The notes beneath the pieces were generated by a model that saw only the letters and a program-made list of their open reading frames with translations, was not told the DNA's origin and ran no database searches. Of a stretch of DNA of 64,000 nt, positions 11,036-19,988 are shown one piece after another. Position 1 is the first letter of the stretch. Every line of letters begins with the position of its first letter. This DNA is from Ophiodon elongatus (Eukaryota; Chordata; Actinopteri; Perciformes; Hexagrammidae): the NCBI GenBank assembly GCA_016806645.1, contig JACSYO010001494.1, positions 1,138,001-1,202,000 on the forward strand, given 5' to 3'. Made by a program: the position numbers and the translations under genes.

Positions 11036-11623
11036 CTAATATTCCAAATTATAGTTTTTTTGACCAACTAAAAATCCGGTGATGTTAGCCCCCCCTAGTG
11101 GCCTGTCGTTTTTTGGGGTTGGGGAACAGGCAGAGGTGGATGGCTCATCATCCCACTCCGTGGTGGTGCAGCTACTTGTGCCAGGCTGAGCAGAATCCCC
11201 TTCTTCCTCACAAGTAGCTGCCCCATCTCCAGAGGATGATGAGCCACTATCACTTGGCGCTATTTCAGCCACAGGCTTGTGGTTTCCCCAAACACATCAG
11301 GACTGGGGGCTCTATAGAGGGCCGCCTCTCGATGGCCTCATGCATCAGGGAAAACCATGGCCAAGTAGCTGCCATGCCCCGCTCCCCCCTTCCCCCGTCC
11401 CCCTCAATGGATTTTTGAGCTCCTGTAAAATATTAAAGGGGATATATCAGCATGACGTAGACACACTGAAAGCACTGGAAAGGGATGCATTAGGTCAGTC
11501 ACCAATGCTTTTCATGGAATTGAACTGAGTTCATAAATATAATATAAATAAAAATATCTTACCTTATATTTTTTAGAGACCTGTGTCGCGGTGAGGCGTT
11601 CCATCATCTTCCTCAAAATGTCT
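11036..11623 (-). pseudogene. Myb/SANT-like DNA-binding gene, two exons, decayed
   Basis: On the minus strand an exon at 11623-11563 is bounded by a TATACAG acceptor and an AAG/GTAAG donor and reads DILRKMMERLTATQVSKKYK, the C-terminal helix of a Myb/SANT (trihelix-like) domain. The next exon starts after a TTTTACAG acceptor at 11422 and contains AATWPWFSLMHEAIERRPSI, a tail I associate with the large teleost set of these proteins. After a stop and frame change it continues as a Ser/acid-rich segment (SDSGSSSSGDGAATCEEEG) to about 11036. Such proteins are the second gene of PIF/Harbinger elements, binding element DNA and carrying the transposase to the nucleus. It converges on the HARBI1-like remnant at 7860-8690. 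The 5' exon(s) are not found. Confidence 0.6.
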
Positions 11624-11889
11624 CTGTATAGTACAACAAAACATGTCAACTCGTGGCATTCCTAGTATGATCCCAGACACGTGATCATTATGTTTCATAT
11701 GAATAAAAGGGCATCTGTTGTTAATGTGGTTGACACATAGGAGATCCTATTCAACTGTGGAACTGTCAAAGTCTGTATGTTATGAGCAATGTTTATTCTC
11801 ACATATACCATTTGTCAGTGAGGGGGAGAGTGTGGCGATTTACAATAGGCTACATACATAATAATTACAGCACACACTTTGAAGCTACG
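11624..11889. other. Noncoding, no gene seen
   Basis: AT-rich flank of the Myb-like remnant. A Harbinger terminal inverted repeat would be expected here or just beyond, but I could not identify one. Confidence 0.5.
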
Positions 11890-12190
11890 TGGACGATGGT
11901 GAAAGCGCGACATTGCATCATCCTTCAATCAGAGGATCGGCGGGTTGGATCTCCAGCTACGCTAGTCCATGTGGATGTGTCCTTGGGCAAGATACCTAAC
12001 CCCAAATTGATCCCGCAAGCTGCGCCTGCGGTGTGTGAATGTTGTATGAATGTTAATTAGGGTTCTAATGAGCAGGTGGCACCTTGCATGGTAGCCGCTG
12101 TCATTAGCGTATGAATGGGTGAATGATTGCATGTAGTTTTAAAGTGCTTTGAGTGGTCAGAAGAATAGAAAAGTATCATTTACCATTTAC
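11890..12190 (+). repeat. SINE-like interspersed repeat
   Basis: Has the landmarks of a very common teleost repeat: CAATCAGAGGATCGGCGGGT, GTGTCCTTGGGCAAGATAC, GCACCTTGCATGGTAGCCGC, GTGAATGGGTGAATGA, and the tail AAAGTGCTTTGAGTGGTCAG followed by CATTTACCATTTAC. The GGTTGGATCTCCAG stretch resembles a degraded tRNA B box. The 5' boundary is uncertain. Confidence 0.75.
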
Positions 12191-12599
12191 AGCATTGTCA
12201 AAACAGATGTTAAATTGTTTACATCTCCCCCCCTGGGCATTCTTGGCTGTTTGCCTCTTTCCAGTGAAGCGGTGGTCATTTTCTGATTTCTACTTTACCA
12301 ATGTTTTTGTGACTTCCTTCTGTCCCTAAAAAATGAGGGACATTTCACATTTGTCAGTAAACTTTTTTACAGAATAATTAATACGTAACTGTTTTCCCGT
12401 ATTTTGGTGACATGGTTGTTGAAATCAGCTAAACATGAACTGTGTCAGCCACGAGCATGCTGCCGCTTCTTGTTACTGCGGTGACGTGACATGGAATGAG
12501 CAATGTTTTCTGACCGAGGTCCGATACAAATAAACACGTGGAATACGTGTGAACGCATGTCGCATTAGTGTAACATATTTCAAAGCTTAAAACGACATA
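12191..12599. other. Noncoding, no gene seen
   Basis: AT-rich, no named repeat. Leads into the CpG-rich segment that follows. Confidence 0.5.
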
Positions 12600-12804
12600 A
12601 AATAACAGGCACTTGTTCCGTTTCTCCGCCATCTCGTTCAAGTGTGCCAGATGTCGATCGGAGGCGGAAGCGGCAGACCATGTCGGCTTTTATGCTGCAC
12701 GACTTCTGTGAAGGCTGCTCTCGTGTGGATCCTCGCTCATAGATCCTCGGAGATCCCTCCTCGCCCCTCAGAGCAGAAATAAGAGCTTTGGGACGGCCGT
12801 CAAG
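12600..12804 (+). promoter_or_regulatory. Possible TATA-less, CpG-rich promoter
   Basis: CpG frequency rises sharply compared with flanks. GGAGGCGGAAGCGGC (about 12660) contains an ETS-type CGGAAG core, TCCGCCATCTC (about 12627) and GTCAAGATGGCAG (12800) resemble YY1 sites, and ACTTCCCGG just downstream is a second ETS-like site. YY1 sites overlapping the start codon and ETS sites upstream are typical of vertebrate housekeeping promoters. An LTR promoter is an alternative, because a 24-base block just downstream recurs inside the gypsy element. Confidence 0.35.
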
Positions 12805-12861
12805 ATGGCAGAGCAGAACAACTTCCCGGTTCAAGCGAAGATCGAGGAAAGGACAAATACA
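12805..12861 (+). CDS. Candidate first coding exon, 19 codons
   Basis: An ATG in good context (GTCAAGATGG) opens a frame reading MAEQNNFPVQAKIEERTNT that ends exactly at a codon boundary against GTAAGAG, a near-perfect splice donor. It sits directly after the CpG-rich ETS/YY1-like segment. I do not recognise the protein and cannot find a convincing second exon: acceptor-like sites near 13172 lead to a stop within about 20 codons, while an acidic/basic frame (EDGEEKSKRKKKEDE) near 13270-13360 lacks a good acceptor. AATAAA at about 13570 could be the 3' end. It may be a real small gene, a decayed copy, or coincidence. Confidence 0.25.
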
Positions 12862-13764
12862 GTAAGAGACTTGGGATGTACCCTTGGTCAACAAGAGAAA
12901 GATGAGACTTTACGCTCTTGTGGGCGTCATTAGATGCACATGTTCTCCTTGCTCCACGACTTCCTCTTTCTCTGAGATGTACTTCCTGTAGCTCTTTCTG
13001 CTTCTTGTTGGTCGATTGTTTCAAACTGTGAACTCAACCGTAGCTGTTTTTGTTCATCCTGTGTGGCGCGCAAATTATTCTGCTTATTAGTGTTTGCAAC
13101 TTGAGAGTTGTGTTAAATTGAGTTCAGGTGGTCGCTGCTAGTTGATTACAACGAACACCAGCATTTTCCTTAATTAGCTCAGGGTGCAACCTGAGTGTTG
13201 CACAAAAGGTTCCTGGAGGGATCTAAAGGGCTAGTGTTGAGACTGAAGCAGAGAACATGGAGGTAAAAGGTGGAGAAGAAGGATTGGAGGATGGGGAAGA
13301 AAAGAGCAAGAGGAAAAAAAAGGAAGATGAATATAAACATGGCACAGGGCCAAACGTATAAGTTTCACTACAACGGCCCTGAAGTAGTGAGATGCTTAAG
13401 GCGTTTTCAGCCGATTCTTTTCTGTTGGACTGTGTCCACTACGCTTGACTGTTAATTTTCCCTCTGTGAAGGAAAAAACTAAGACGGACAATTCCTGTTT
13501 TTCTAATTGGAAAATGCAGTGTTCTAAAATAGTTTCAGCATTAAAGTGTGTTTTTATAACTTTTCTAGCAATAAATGTGCATTTTATTTTCATAATTTGT
13601 TTGGTGAATGTTTATGATCTTTAGTTTGTTCGTTATTTTGAAGCTCTTTTCAGGTCATGCCAGAAAAATCGTTGCAATGCATCATTGGCTGTCGTTGCTG
13701 TGGCTGTTGCTATCACTGAAACCACATAGTTTGCATGTTGTTTCATTCACTATCTTTGTGTTGT
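12862..13764. other. Noncoding or intron-like stretch
   Basis: Contains at 12901-12924 a 24-base block (starts GATGAGACTTTACG) repeated exactly at 14169-14192, and a purine-rich tract at 13255-13330. AATAAATGTGCATTTTATTT at about 13570 would serve as a polyadenylation region. No protein family recognised. Confidence 0.45.
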
Positions 13765-13769
13765 GTAGT

Positions 13770-14123
13770 TTCACAACTCAGCTCTGAGGCCATGACAAAT
13801 ATGCAAAGGACACAGTGGATAAAGGTAAATTAAAGGTGTTTTATTAGAATCAAGTAAAGAAAACACTAATTGTGGAGTGTGTCAATCAGTAACATAGATG
13901 TGAATGCGTGAGCATGATGAAGTGTGGGGTGTTGTCAGCAGAAACCAAGAAAGACCAAACCAAGTCATGAGCCAGAGAGAGAGCAATCCTGGAGTAGGGC
14001 TTTTATTCCCCAGGCTCCAGGACCAGGTGCTCGGCATCCCGTAATTGGCCACACCCACGTTCCTGTGGCACATTCAGGGACAAATAGCTGACCACACCGG
14101 CGTTACAGGCAGGGGGCATTACG
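13770..14123 (-). repeat. 3' LTR of the family B gypsy element
   Basis: About 354 bp, nearly identical to 16991-17370 over shared blocks such as GTCAATCAGTAACATAGATG, GGGGTGTTGTCAGCAGAAAC and CCTGGAGTAGGGCTTTTATT. Both ends have decayed: TTCACAAC replaces TGTCACAAC at the left, and GGGGGCATTACG replaces GGGGCCGTCACA at the right. No clear polypurine tract is visible next to it, possibly because of rearrangement at 14124-14312. Confidence 0.9.
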
Positions 14124-14164
14124 AGGTAAAAGCGGAGCTCTCTCCCGGATTTGGAGGAGAGAGA

Positions 14165-14315
14165 CTGAGATGAGACTTTACGCTCTTGTGGGTGTCTGAC
14201 TATCTGAGCTTGGACCTTGCGTTTTCCTGCCTAAGAATAAATCCTGTTTTGAGAAAGAACTCAGCTCTCCTGCATCTGCTTTTGGGTCCGTGAACACACC
14301 ACACCTTAACAAGGA
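14165..14315 (+). repeat. LTR-like fragment inside the family B element
   Basis: Plus-strand sequence with AATAAA (about 14235) followed by CTGCATCTGCTTTTGGGTCC, a U5-like ending seen in several fish LTR families. It starts with a 24-base block also present at 12901-12924. It interrupts the place where the element's polypurine tract and integrase end should be, so it may be another nested or recombined LTR piece. Boundaries are uncertain. Confidence 0.4.
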
Positions 14316-14439
14316 CAAAGTAGTAACAATCATATACGCCCTTCATACATACTCCATCAGCAACTCTGTTACCTGAGAAGCAAATTAAGAAGATGGACAC
14401 AAGAAGAACAGTTAAAATGATACAATATGGCAATATATA

Positions 14440-14514
14440 AAGTTACCTTGTCAGCCTCTGGTTTGGGCATCTGACGGAATGCAACCAGGTCAGAGGATTA
14501 TGATCCATGCACAC
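14440..14514 (-). pseudogene. RNase H fragment of the family B element
   Basis: The minus strand reads VCMDHNPLTWLH and then NQRLTR followed by a stop. The TDHNPL-type motif carries the third RNase H Asp. It adjoins the RT fragment on the other side of the nested solo LTR, showing the LTR landed between the RT end and RNase H pieces already joined by a deletion. Confidence 0.75.
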
Positions 14515-14832
14515 TGTGGTGGCGAGGGCGTGGTTTGGTCTCAGCTGCAGAGGGGACAGAGTGTGGGAGTGGTTCAGGGAACGGTGCCAGAAGAGGCTTA
14601 ATTGGCCTCAGCTGTACATGATCTGGTGATTGTGTCTCCCGTATATAAACCCTAGTAGGGACGAAGGAGAGGGTGGGAGAGCAGGTACACAAGCTGCCAG
14701 AGCGTCAGACTGAGGGGGTGCGACGCGTGAACGAGCCAGGGCTCTCAATAAAAACTGTTAGTATCAACACCAAGCTTTGAAGCGTCTTCTGTGCTGGGGG
14801 GGAAACTCACGGGGTAACACCTACCTGTTACA
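14515..14832 (+). mobile_element. Solo LTR of gypsy family A, nested in family B
   Basis: Begins TGTGGTGGCGAGGGCG and ends CTACCTGTTACA. It has TCCCGTATATAAACCC as its TATA region and CAATAAAAAC as its polyadenylation signal. CACAC flanks it on both sides (14510-14514 and 14833-14837), a 5-bp target duplication. It is aligned with the LTR at 8741-9127 and the minus-strand solo LTR at 17901-18204. It splits the family B pol remnant, so it is the younger of the two insertions. No internal region remains. Confidence 0.93.
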
Positions 14833-14837
14833 CACAC

Positions 14838-15789
14838 CAAAATCAAGTGGGGCCACACAGCCCTGTCCCACTACCCAACCGAGGTACATCACTGTATCCT
14901 TTGCAAAGCCACATTTGGCCAAATCAATGGTGAGCCGCCCCTCCGCCAAACATTCAACCAGCGCACGGATGCGCTGAAGATGCGAGTGCCAAGTATTGCT
15001 GAAAATTACCAAATCACCACAACCTTTTAATCCGGACACTTCCTGTTCACGCTGGGATAGAGGTACCTGCCAATACCCTTTCAGCAAATCAACTTTGATA
15101 CCAAACATTGCAGACCCTACCTGATCTACACCATCATCCATGCCTGGCAAAGGAAATGAACGAGATTTCGTTACAGAAGTCACTCCTCTCATGTCCGTGC
15201 AGAAACCAGGCGTTCCATCCCCCTCATGCACCAAAACCTCAGCCACCGCAGGAGCTGGATGAACACCATCCTCACCCATGGGAACCCCGTTGCTGAACAG
15301 CACCTCATTTTGCACAAAGTAGCCATCAGCGGCACTATTCACCTCTGAAACAGGCAAAACACACTCAAATAATTCTTTCGAAGAAGAATCAACACGTTGC
15401 TCCCAAACTAAGTCACTGTGTGACAGTGACACAGGAAACTCAGACAGAGAGGTGACCTCCACAGATAGCTCAACATTGTTGCCGTCAGATGAGACGTCAG
15501 GATCCGATCTGTCCACAGCATGTGTAAACACGCAGGACGAAATTACCTCTGGCAGCACTCTGGAGCTCTCGTCAGACACACAAGCAATTGGACAACATGT
15601 GACCACCAGTGTGGGAGTAGTGTCAGTCCAAACTCTGCTCACCTCACCTGTAACCAGCTCACAGCCAAGATGCAGCTTGTGCAAAGGAACAGGGAGAATT
15701 TTGAATCCCATCTCACGACTGAACACAGTCACCAGTGTCAGTCTCCTCAGACAAAGGCAAAACCGAGTCAACGTACGAATCATAGGCAT
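14838..15789 (-). pseudogene. Gypsy pol remnant: protease flank and reverse transcriptase
   Basis: The 322-codon minus-strand frame lacks introns. Its upstream part has VLPLSEETDTGD (in an adjacent frame) and ILPVPLHKLHLGCELVTGEV, matching the region after the protease active site; the active-site triad itself is gone. Then GYFVQNEVL precedes FCTDMRGVTSVTKSRSFPLP and FGIKVDLLKGYWQVPLS, the RT motif with its first catalytic Asp. Right after that the frame jumps to DLVIFSNTWHSH and LTIDLAKCGFA, so the segment holding most of the YxDD block is deleted. It cannot be active. Confidence 0.9.
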
Positions 15790-16118
15790 CTGGAGCCCTC
15801 ATTAAATGGTGGCAACAAGCGCAAATTATTATCAAATGGATTCAGAGCAGACCTGGTCACCTGTGCACCCTGATCCTCACCGGACAACAAGCCATCTCTG
15901 ACCATAGACAACCGATATCCCTCCAGATTTAACCTTGCTGTCTTTGTTTTCTGGCTGATTCTCTCAACCTCAACTTGCTTTCTCATTTCCAATTCATGTT
16001 TCATTTTCTCACGTTCCATCAGCAACAGCAAAATCTCCTTCTGTTGCTCAAAGGTTAGTCCACGAGTGTGAAAGGACACAGCAGCAGGAATTTGTTTTCC
16101 GATGGCCATAATTCCCAT
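15780..16118 (-). pseudogene. Gypsy gag N-terminal fragment
   Basis: The minus-strand frame reads TFEQQKEILLLLMEREKMKH (coiled-coil-like, charged) and later NPFDNNLRLLPPFNEG. The (F)D...LRL(V/L)PPFNE pattern is a hallmark of the gag start in this gypsy group. The rest of gag (capsid and zinc knuckle) is missing, and the frame passes straight into protease-region sequence. It lies downstream of the primer site and a roughly 850-base leader. Confidence 0.8.
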
Positions 16119-16970
16119 CTCAGTCAGTTTTCCTTGACGCGTTTACCGCCTCCAATCACCACCGAATAATGATCAGCAGTCACTGAGTAAGTCCACTTTT
16201 ATGTAGTCAGCCAAACCAGGCAAACACAACAAAGTTAATCTTTGTGCAAAAAATAAGGAATAATCCTCAACTCGGTATGGAATTTCCCCGCTAACTAAAG
16301 ATCAACACCGCTAACTAAACTCATCCCTAGTCTTCATGCAGCTACTTGTGGTGGGTATTTACGCACTGAAGACCACTGGTTTAGCAGAGCGATTAGCGAG
16401 CTAGCAACTCTCCCGAAACCACGGACATGCTCCCAAGCAAGCTTCAACCACGTTCGCCACAGCACTACACCAAATGAGCTCAACGAACCCAAAGGTGACC
16501 GTTGCTACAGCCTACCAGGAAAAACTCCACACCATTGTGATTGAATTACACACAGAGAAACCTGCAAACGTCATCTGGGCCAGCTGCAGCATAAACATAA
16601 CCACGACTCTCCTCTCCACAAACCCCGGTAAGAAACAACTACAAACTCAATACCATGCAAGACTTATTTAACTTACCCAGCAGATCTATCCCCAAAGCGT
16701 TGTCCTTTCCCTCAAACGAGCAGCAGTTTACCGTCGTCACAGGTAAACAAAGAAGCGCACCGAAAGCACTCCAACCAAACTCTACGCAGACGCGCCACAA
16801 ATCTCACTCTGGCGCCCACAATGTAGTTTACGATGAACACTAAAGATTTTTTTACCGTTTAGTTGACCCAAACACTGCAAACAAACAACTTCAAAACCTC
16901 GCAACCAAGCACCAACAGCACAAAACGACATCTTTTCAAACCTTAGACGTTAAAGCAAAAAACGGGAAAA
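16119..16970 (-). other. Leader region of the family B gypsy element
   Basis: Lies between the primer site and gag on the minus strand. It has no minus-strand frame of note. The plus-strand frames at 16474-16843 are antisense to the element and have no motif. Confidence 0.6.
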
Positions 16971-16988
16971 AGACGGACGAGCCCCCAA
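16971..16988 (-). other. Primer binding site, Pro-tRNA type
   Basis: The minus strand reads TTGGGGGCTCGTCCGTCT beside the LTR. TGGGGGCTCGTCC matches 13 bases of the tRNA-Pro site used by gammaretroviruses and many gypsy elements. It fixes the direction of the element and the inner edge of the 5' LTR. Confidence 0.85.
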
Positions 16989-16990
16989 TT

Positions 16991-17370
16991 TGTCACAACC
17001 TGGCTCTGAGGCCGTGACAAATATGCAAAGGACACAGTGAATAACGGTAAATTAAAGGTGTTTTATTAGAATCAAGTAAAGAAAACACTATAATTGTGGA
17101 GTGTGTCAATCAGTAAGATCAGTAATGTAGATGTGAATGCGTGAGCATGATGAAGTGTGGGGTGTTGTCAGCAGAAACCAAGAAAGACCAAACCAAGTCA
17201 TGAGCCAGGGAGAGAGAGAGAGCAATCCTGGAGTAGGGCTTTTATTCCCCAGGCTCCAGGACCAGGTGCTCGGCATCCCGTAATTGGCCACACCCACGTT
17301 CCTGTGGCACATTCAGGGACACAGGGACAAATAGCTGACCACACCGGCGTTACAGGCAGGGGCCGTCACA
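16991..17370 (-). repeat. 5' LTR of the family B gypsy element
   Basis: About 380 bp. On the minus strand it begins TGTGACGGCCCCTGCC and ends GGTTGTGACA. It is the better preserved of the pair, with both TG...CA ends intact. A few small insertions distinguish it from the left LTR, so the insertion is not very recent. Confidence 0.93.
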
Positions 17371-17679
17371 GTAGTCATATGAACTGCTGTGTTGTATGAA
17401 TTCATGTCCCGTTAATGCACATTACTGACTCTGCTTCTTCCCCGGAGTCTTTGTGCTTTCTCACCTCACAGGTTTACATGGATCGTGGTTATATCTGGAC
17501 CCTGGTCCTGCCTTACACCTACTGCTATTATCAGTATTTATATTAGTTGCATTGCAATTACTATTGCAAATACCATTACTGCTTTTATTATCATAATTAT
17601 TCTACTATATCCACTGCTGCTATTATTATTAGTAGTAGTAGTGACATTTTCATCATGCCTACTACTCTCATATGAATAA
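17371..17679. other. Noncoding, low-complexity ATT/AGT tract
   Basis: Starts with the GTAGT duplication, then has trinucleotide-rich AT sequence (ATTATTATTAGTAGTAGTAGT near 17620-17643). No gene. Confidence 0.55.
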
Positions 17680-18667
17680 TTCATGTCATATGCATTGAAT
17701 GTGTTGTAACTCTTGTGGAAGGAAAATGTTTGTTTTATGCTTAATAAATGTCTTATGCTTAGTGAAACTATGAAGCCATGTTCGTCACATCTATTAATCC
17801 GTGACATATTATGATAAGTTATACTCATGTGAATCTGTAAAGCGGCCCACCTAAGAGAACAGTGTTTAATTAGTCTGATGAGATAAGCTTAGTAGGGACT
17901 TGTAACAAGTCTGTGTTACCTCGGTGGGTTCCTCTGCGTACAAATAAGCCAGCACACTCAAATAACGTTTGGCAATGTTTTATTGAATTGCTCGGTCGTT
18001 CTGCCAGCCCGTGTCTCCTGCTCCTTTTTCCTCATCCGTTCCTACTGGCATTTAATATAGGAGACACACGATCCTCGATTGACGCAAGGTGAGGCCAACT
18101 GACTCCAGGTGAGGCTGATTAAGCCTCTTCCCGGCCCGTTCCCTGAACCACTCCCACACTCCGTCCCCTTTGCAGCTGAGCCCAACCACGCCCCCGCCAC
18201 CACAGGACTGTCCCACAGTTGAAGGTAGCAGCAGATAAGGTCGCGGTGACCTGGCACATGCCAGCATGGTCCAGTAAGAGACGGTGCCTTGGCCCCAGCT
18301 GGTGTCTAAGCGATTAAGACCCAAGGGCTAGGGGATTGGATATTATGACGAGGGAAGGTAAGCATGGGAGGCAGACAGCGAAATAATCAGTTCCTTTAGT
18401 GAACCACCGTAAACTGGTTAGCATGACGTACATAAGGTACGTAGTCGCCCAATACGAGGAAAAGATGAGATAAGGGGAGGACAGTGGGCCGTACCTAAAT
18501 CAAAATGTTTCATTATAAGTACTATGTCAGTTTGTATGTTCGCGAGTTGGAGTTGTGGTTGTTGTTGTTGTTTGGAATCTGTGCATTGCAAATAAATCTA
18601 CGTGAATTGAACTTTGATCCAATCTCTCGGGTGTTCAATTACTGAGGTCCCGTAAGTGAGTTCCTGT
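17680..18667 (+). repeat. Older LTR-like sequence hosting a solo LTR
   Basis: Outside the nested solo LTR this stretch looks like one LTR. It has an AT-rich 5' part, AAATAAATCTACG (about 18590) as a polyadenylation signal, then a U5-like end (GTGTTCAATTACTGAGGTCC) followed by TGGCGCCTCAC, which resembles the start of a Lys-type primer site. I could not fix TG...CA ends or a target duplication. This is an inference from composition and layout. Confidence 0.35.
17901..18204 (-). mobile_element. Solo LTR of gypsy family A, minus strand
   Basis: On the minus strand it begins TGTGGTGGCGGGGGCGTGG and ends GACTTGTTACA (304 bp). GGACT flanks it at 17896-17900 and 18205-18209, a 5-bp target duplication. 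It shares GAGTGTGGGAGTGGTTCAGG, GAAGAGGCTTAAT and CAATAAAAC with the copies at 8741 and 14515. It is the third family A LTR within 9.5 kb and the only one in reverse orientation. Confidence 0.93.
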
Positions 18668-18769
18668 GGCGCCTCACTAGCAGTCAGATAGGAAATAGCT
18701 ATTAAGTTTATACAGAATCAGGTTTTAAGAAGGTTAATCATCATTGAGCCAGATGACGAATCAGCGGAA

Positions 18770-19385
18770 TAATTCAGCCACAACACTCTGTTATGTTGTT
18801 CATTCTATACACATGACATATTTTGTACTTCTCTCCATCCTGAGAGAGGGACCATCCTCTGATGCTCTCCCTAAGGTTTCTTCCTTTTTTTTCATTAATT
18901 TAGTTTTTTTAGGGATTTTTTCCTGTTCCGATGTGAGGGTCCTGGGACAGAGGATGTCATATGTGTACAGATTGTAAGGCCCTCTGAGGCAAATTTGTGA
19001 TTTGTGATTTTGGGCGAGGTTAAGGAGCTCGGACATCAGGAGGGAACTTGGAGTTGAGGCGCTACTCCTTCGTATTGAAAGTAGTCAGCTGAAGTGGTTC
19101 GGGCATCTAATCAGGATGCCTCCTGGACGCCTCCGGTTAGAGGTTTTTCCAGGCACGCCCCAACTGGTAGGAGGCCCCGGGGAAGACCCAGGACACGCTG
19201 GAGGGATTATATCTCCCAGCTGGCCTGGGAACGCCTCGGGATCCCCCAGAACGAGCTGGAAAATGTTGCGGGTGAGAGGGAAGCCTGGGTCACCATGCTG
19301 GGCCTGCTGCCACCGCGACCCGACCCAAGGATAAGCGGATGAGAATGGATGGATGGATTTTGGGCGATACAAAATAAATTTATTT
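18770..19385 (+). repeat. Interspersed repeat tail, interrupted by a LINE
   Basis: Left part (18770-19017) has CACATGACATATTTTGTACT, GGACCATCCTCTGATGCTCT, GATGTGAGGGTCCTGGGACA and ATTGTAAGGCCCTCTGAGGC; right part (19368-19385) continues TACAAAATAAATTTATTTG. Together these are the two sides of a common teleost repeat tail. The LINE at 19018-19355 has split it. Confidence 0.75.
19018..19355 (+). mobile_element. 5'-truncated RTE/Rex3-like LINE 3' end
   Basis: The frame shows the end of a LINE RT polyprotein: GRRPRGRPRTRWRDYISQL, AWERLGIPQNELENVAGE and LLPPRPDP, then AAGCGGATGAGAATGGATGG, a GATG-type tail. Rex3 elements in fish are known for 5' truncation and GATG tails. The 12 bases GATTTTGGGCGA occur on both sides (19006-19017 and 19356-19367), a target duplication. 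Only the last 300 bases or so of the roughly 3-kb element are present. Confidence 0.88.
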
Positions 19386-19625
19386 GTGTTATTTTATGGC
19401 ACTTTTTCACGATGTTCTTTTAATAAAAAACATAGATTTTAGAGGACACCAGGGGAGACGTATTTCTTCCTCTAGATTAGATTTCCCACAGACTAGGCAC
19501 ATCCCTACTGCCACATAATTTTAGAGCCGATATTGTGAAACTAATACGTCTGTGGAACAACGTAGCTAATACATATTTTAATGTGAGACAGGGTTGATGG
19601 CATCCATGCGTGTGCGTGTGCACGT
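19368..19625. other. Noncoding, no gene seen
   Basis: After the end of the host repeat (about 19385) I see AT-rich DNA leading into a TG run near 19612-19637. Confidence 0.5.
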
Positions 19626-19629
19626 GTGT

Positions 19630-19835
19630 GTGTGTGTTACAGATGTTGTGGGGCCATGAATCTGTCAAGGCTGTCACACTGTGGGGACTCGCCTTCCTTT
19701 TGGGGACAAGATGCAAGTCCCCACAACGTAATTCATTACATTTAACGGTGAAGACTTGATTTAAGGTAAGAGTAAGGTTAAGGTAAGGATTGGTTTTAGG
19801 CAAAAAGTTGAAAGTCATCTCCCTGTGACATTGTG
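19630..19835. repeat. Degraded short inverted-repeat element
   Basis: Contains TGTGGGGACTCGCC (19680s) and AAGTCCCCACAACG (19720s), inverse to each other, plus TAAGAGTAAGGTTAAGG repeats. It resembles a fish MITE family with TTGTGGGGAC tips and a flanking TG run. The right end is not intact. Confidence 0.5.
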
Positions 19836-19986
19836 TCTGGTGAGTGCAAAAGAGAAAGAGAGAGGAGACATCCTGTGTGTGTGAGCGCGTGCAGAGCTCC
19901 AAATGTCAAAGGCATGGCATGAGGGCACAGACACTGAAAGCTGTTTCTCTAATGCCAGCAAGATGGTGCAAAGCCACAGGCTGAGC

Positions 19987-19988
<2 letters not shown>

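Larger units (their letters stand above)
13770..17370 (-). mobile_element. Gypsy retrotransposon (family B), full span, internally deleted
   Basis: Two direct LTRs (13770-14123 and 16991-17370) enclose minus-strand gag and pol remnants, with a Pro-tRNA primer site beside the right-hand LTR. GTAGT flanks the whole unit at 13765-13769 and 17371-17375, proving it inserted as one element. Internal order on the minus strand is 5' LTR, primer site, gag N-terminus, protease remnant, RT pieces, RNase H piece, 3' LTR. Large parts of gag, the protease active site, the RT catalytic motif and all of integrase are missing, so it is non-autonomous. A family A solo LTR (14515-14832) has inserted into its pol region. 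Confidence 0.93.

Noticed and set aside
15452..15873. Two 117-codon plus frames
   Set aside because: Antisense shadows of the family B pol frame on the minus strand.
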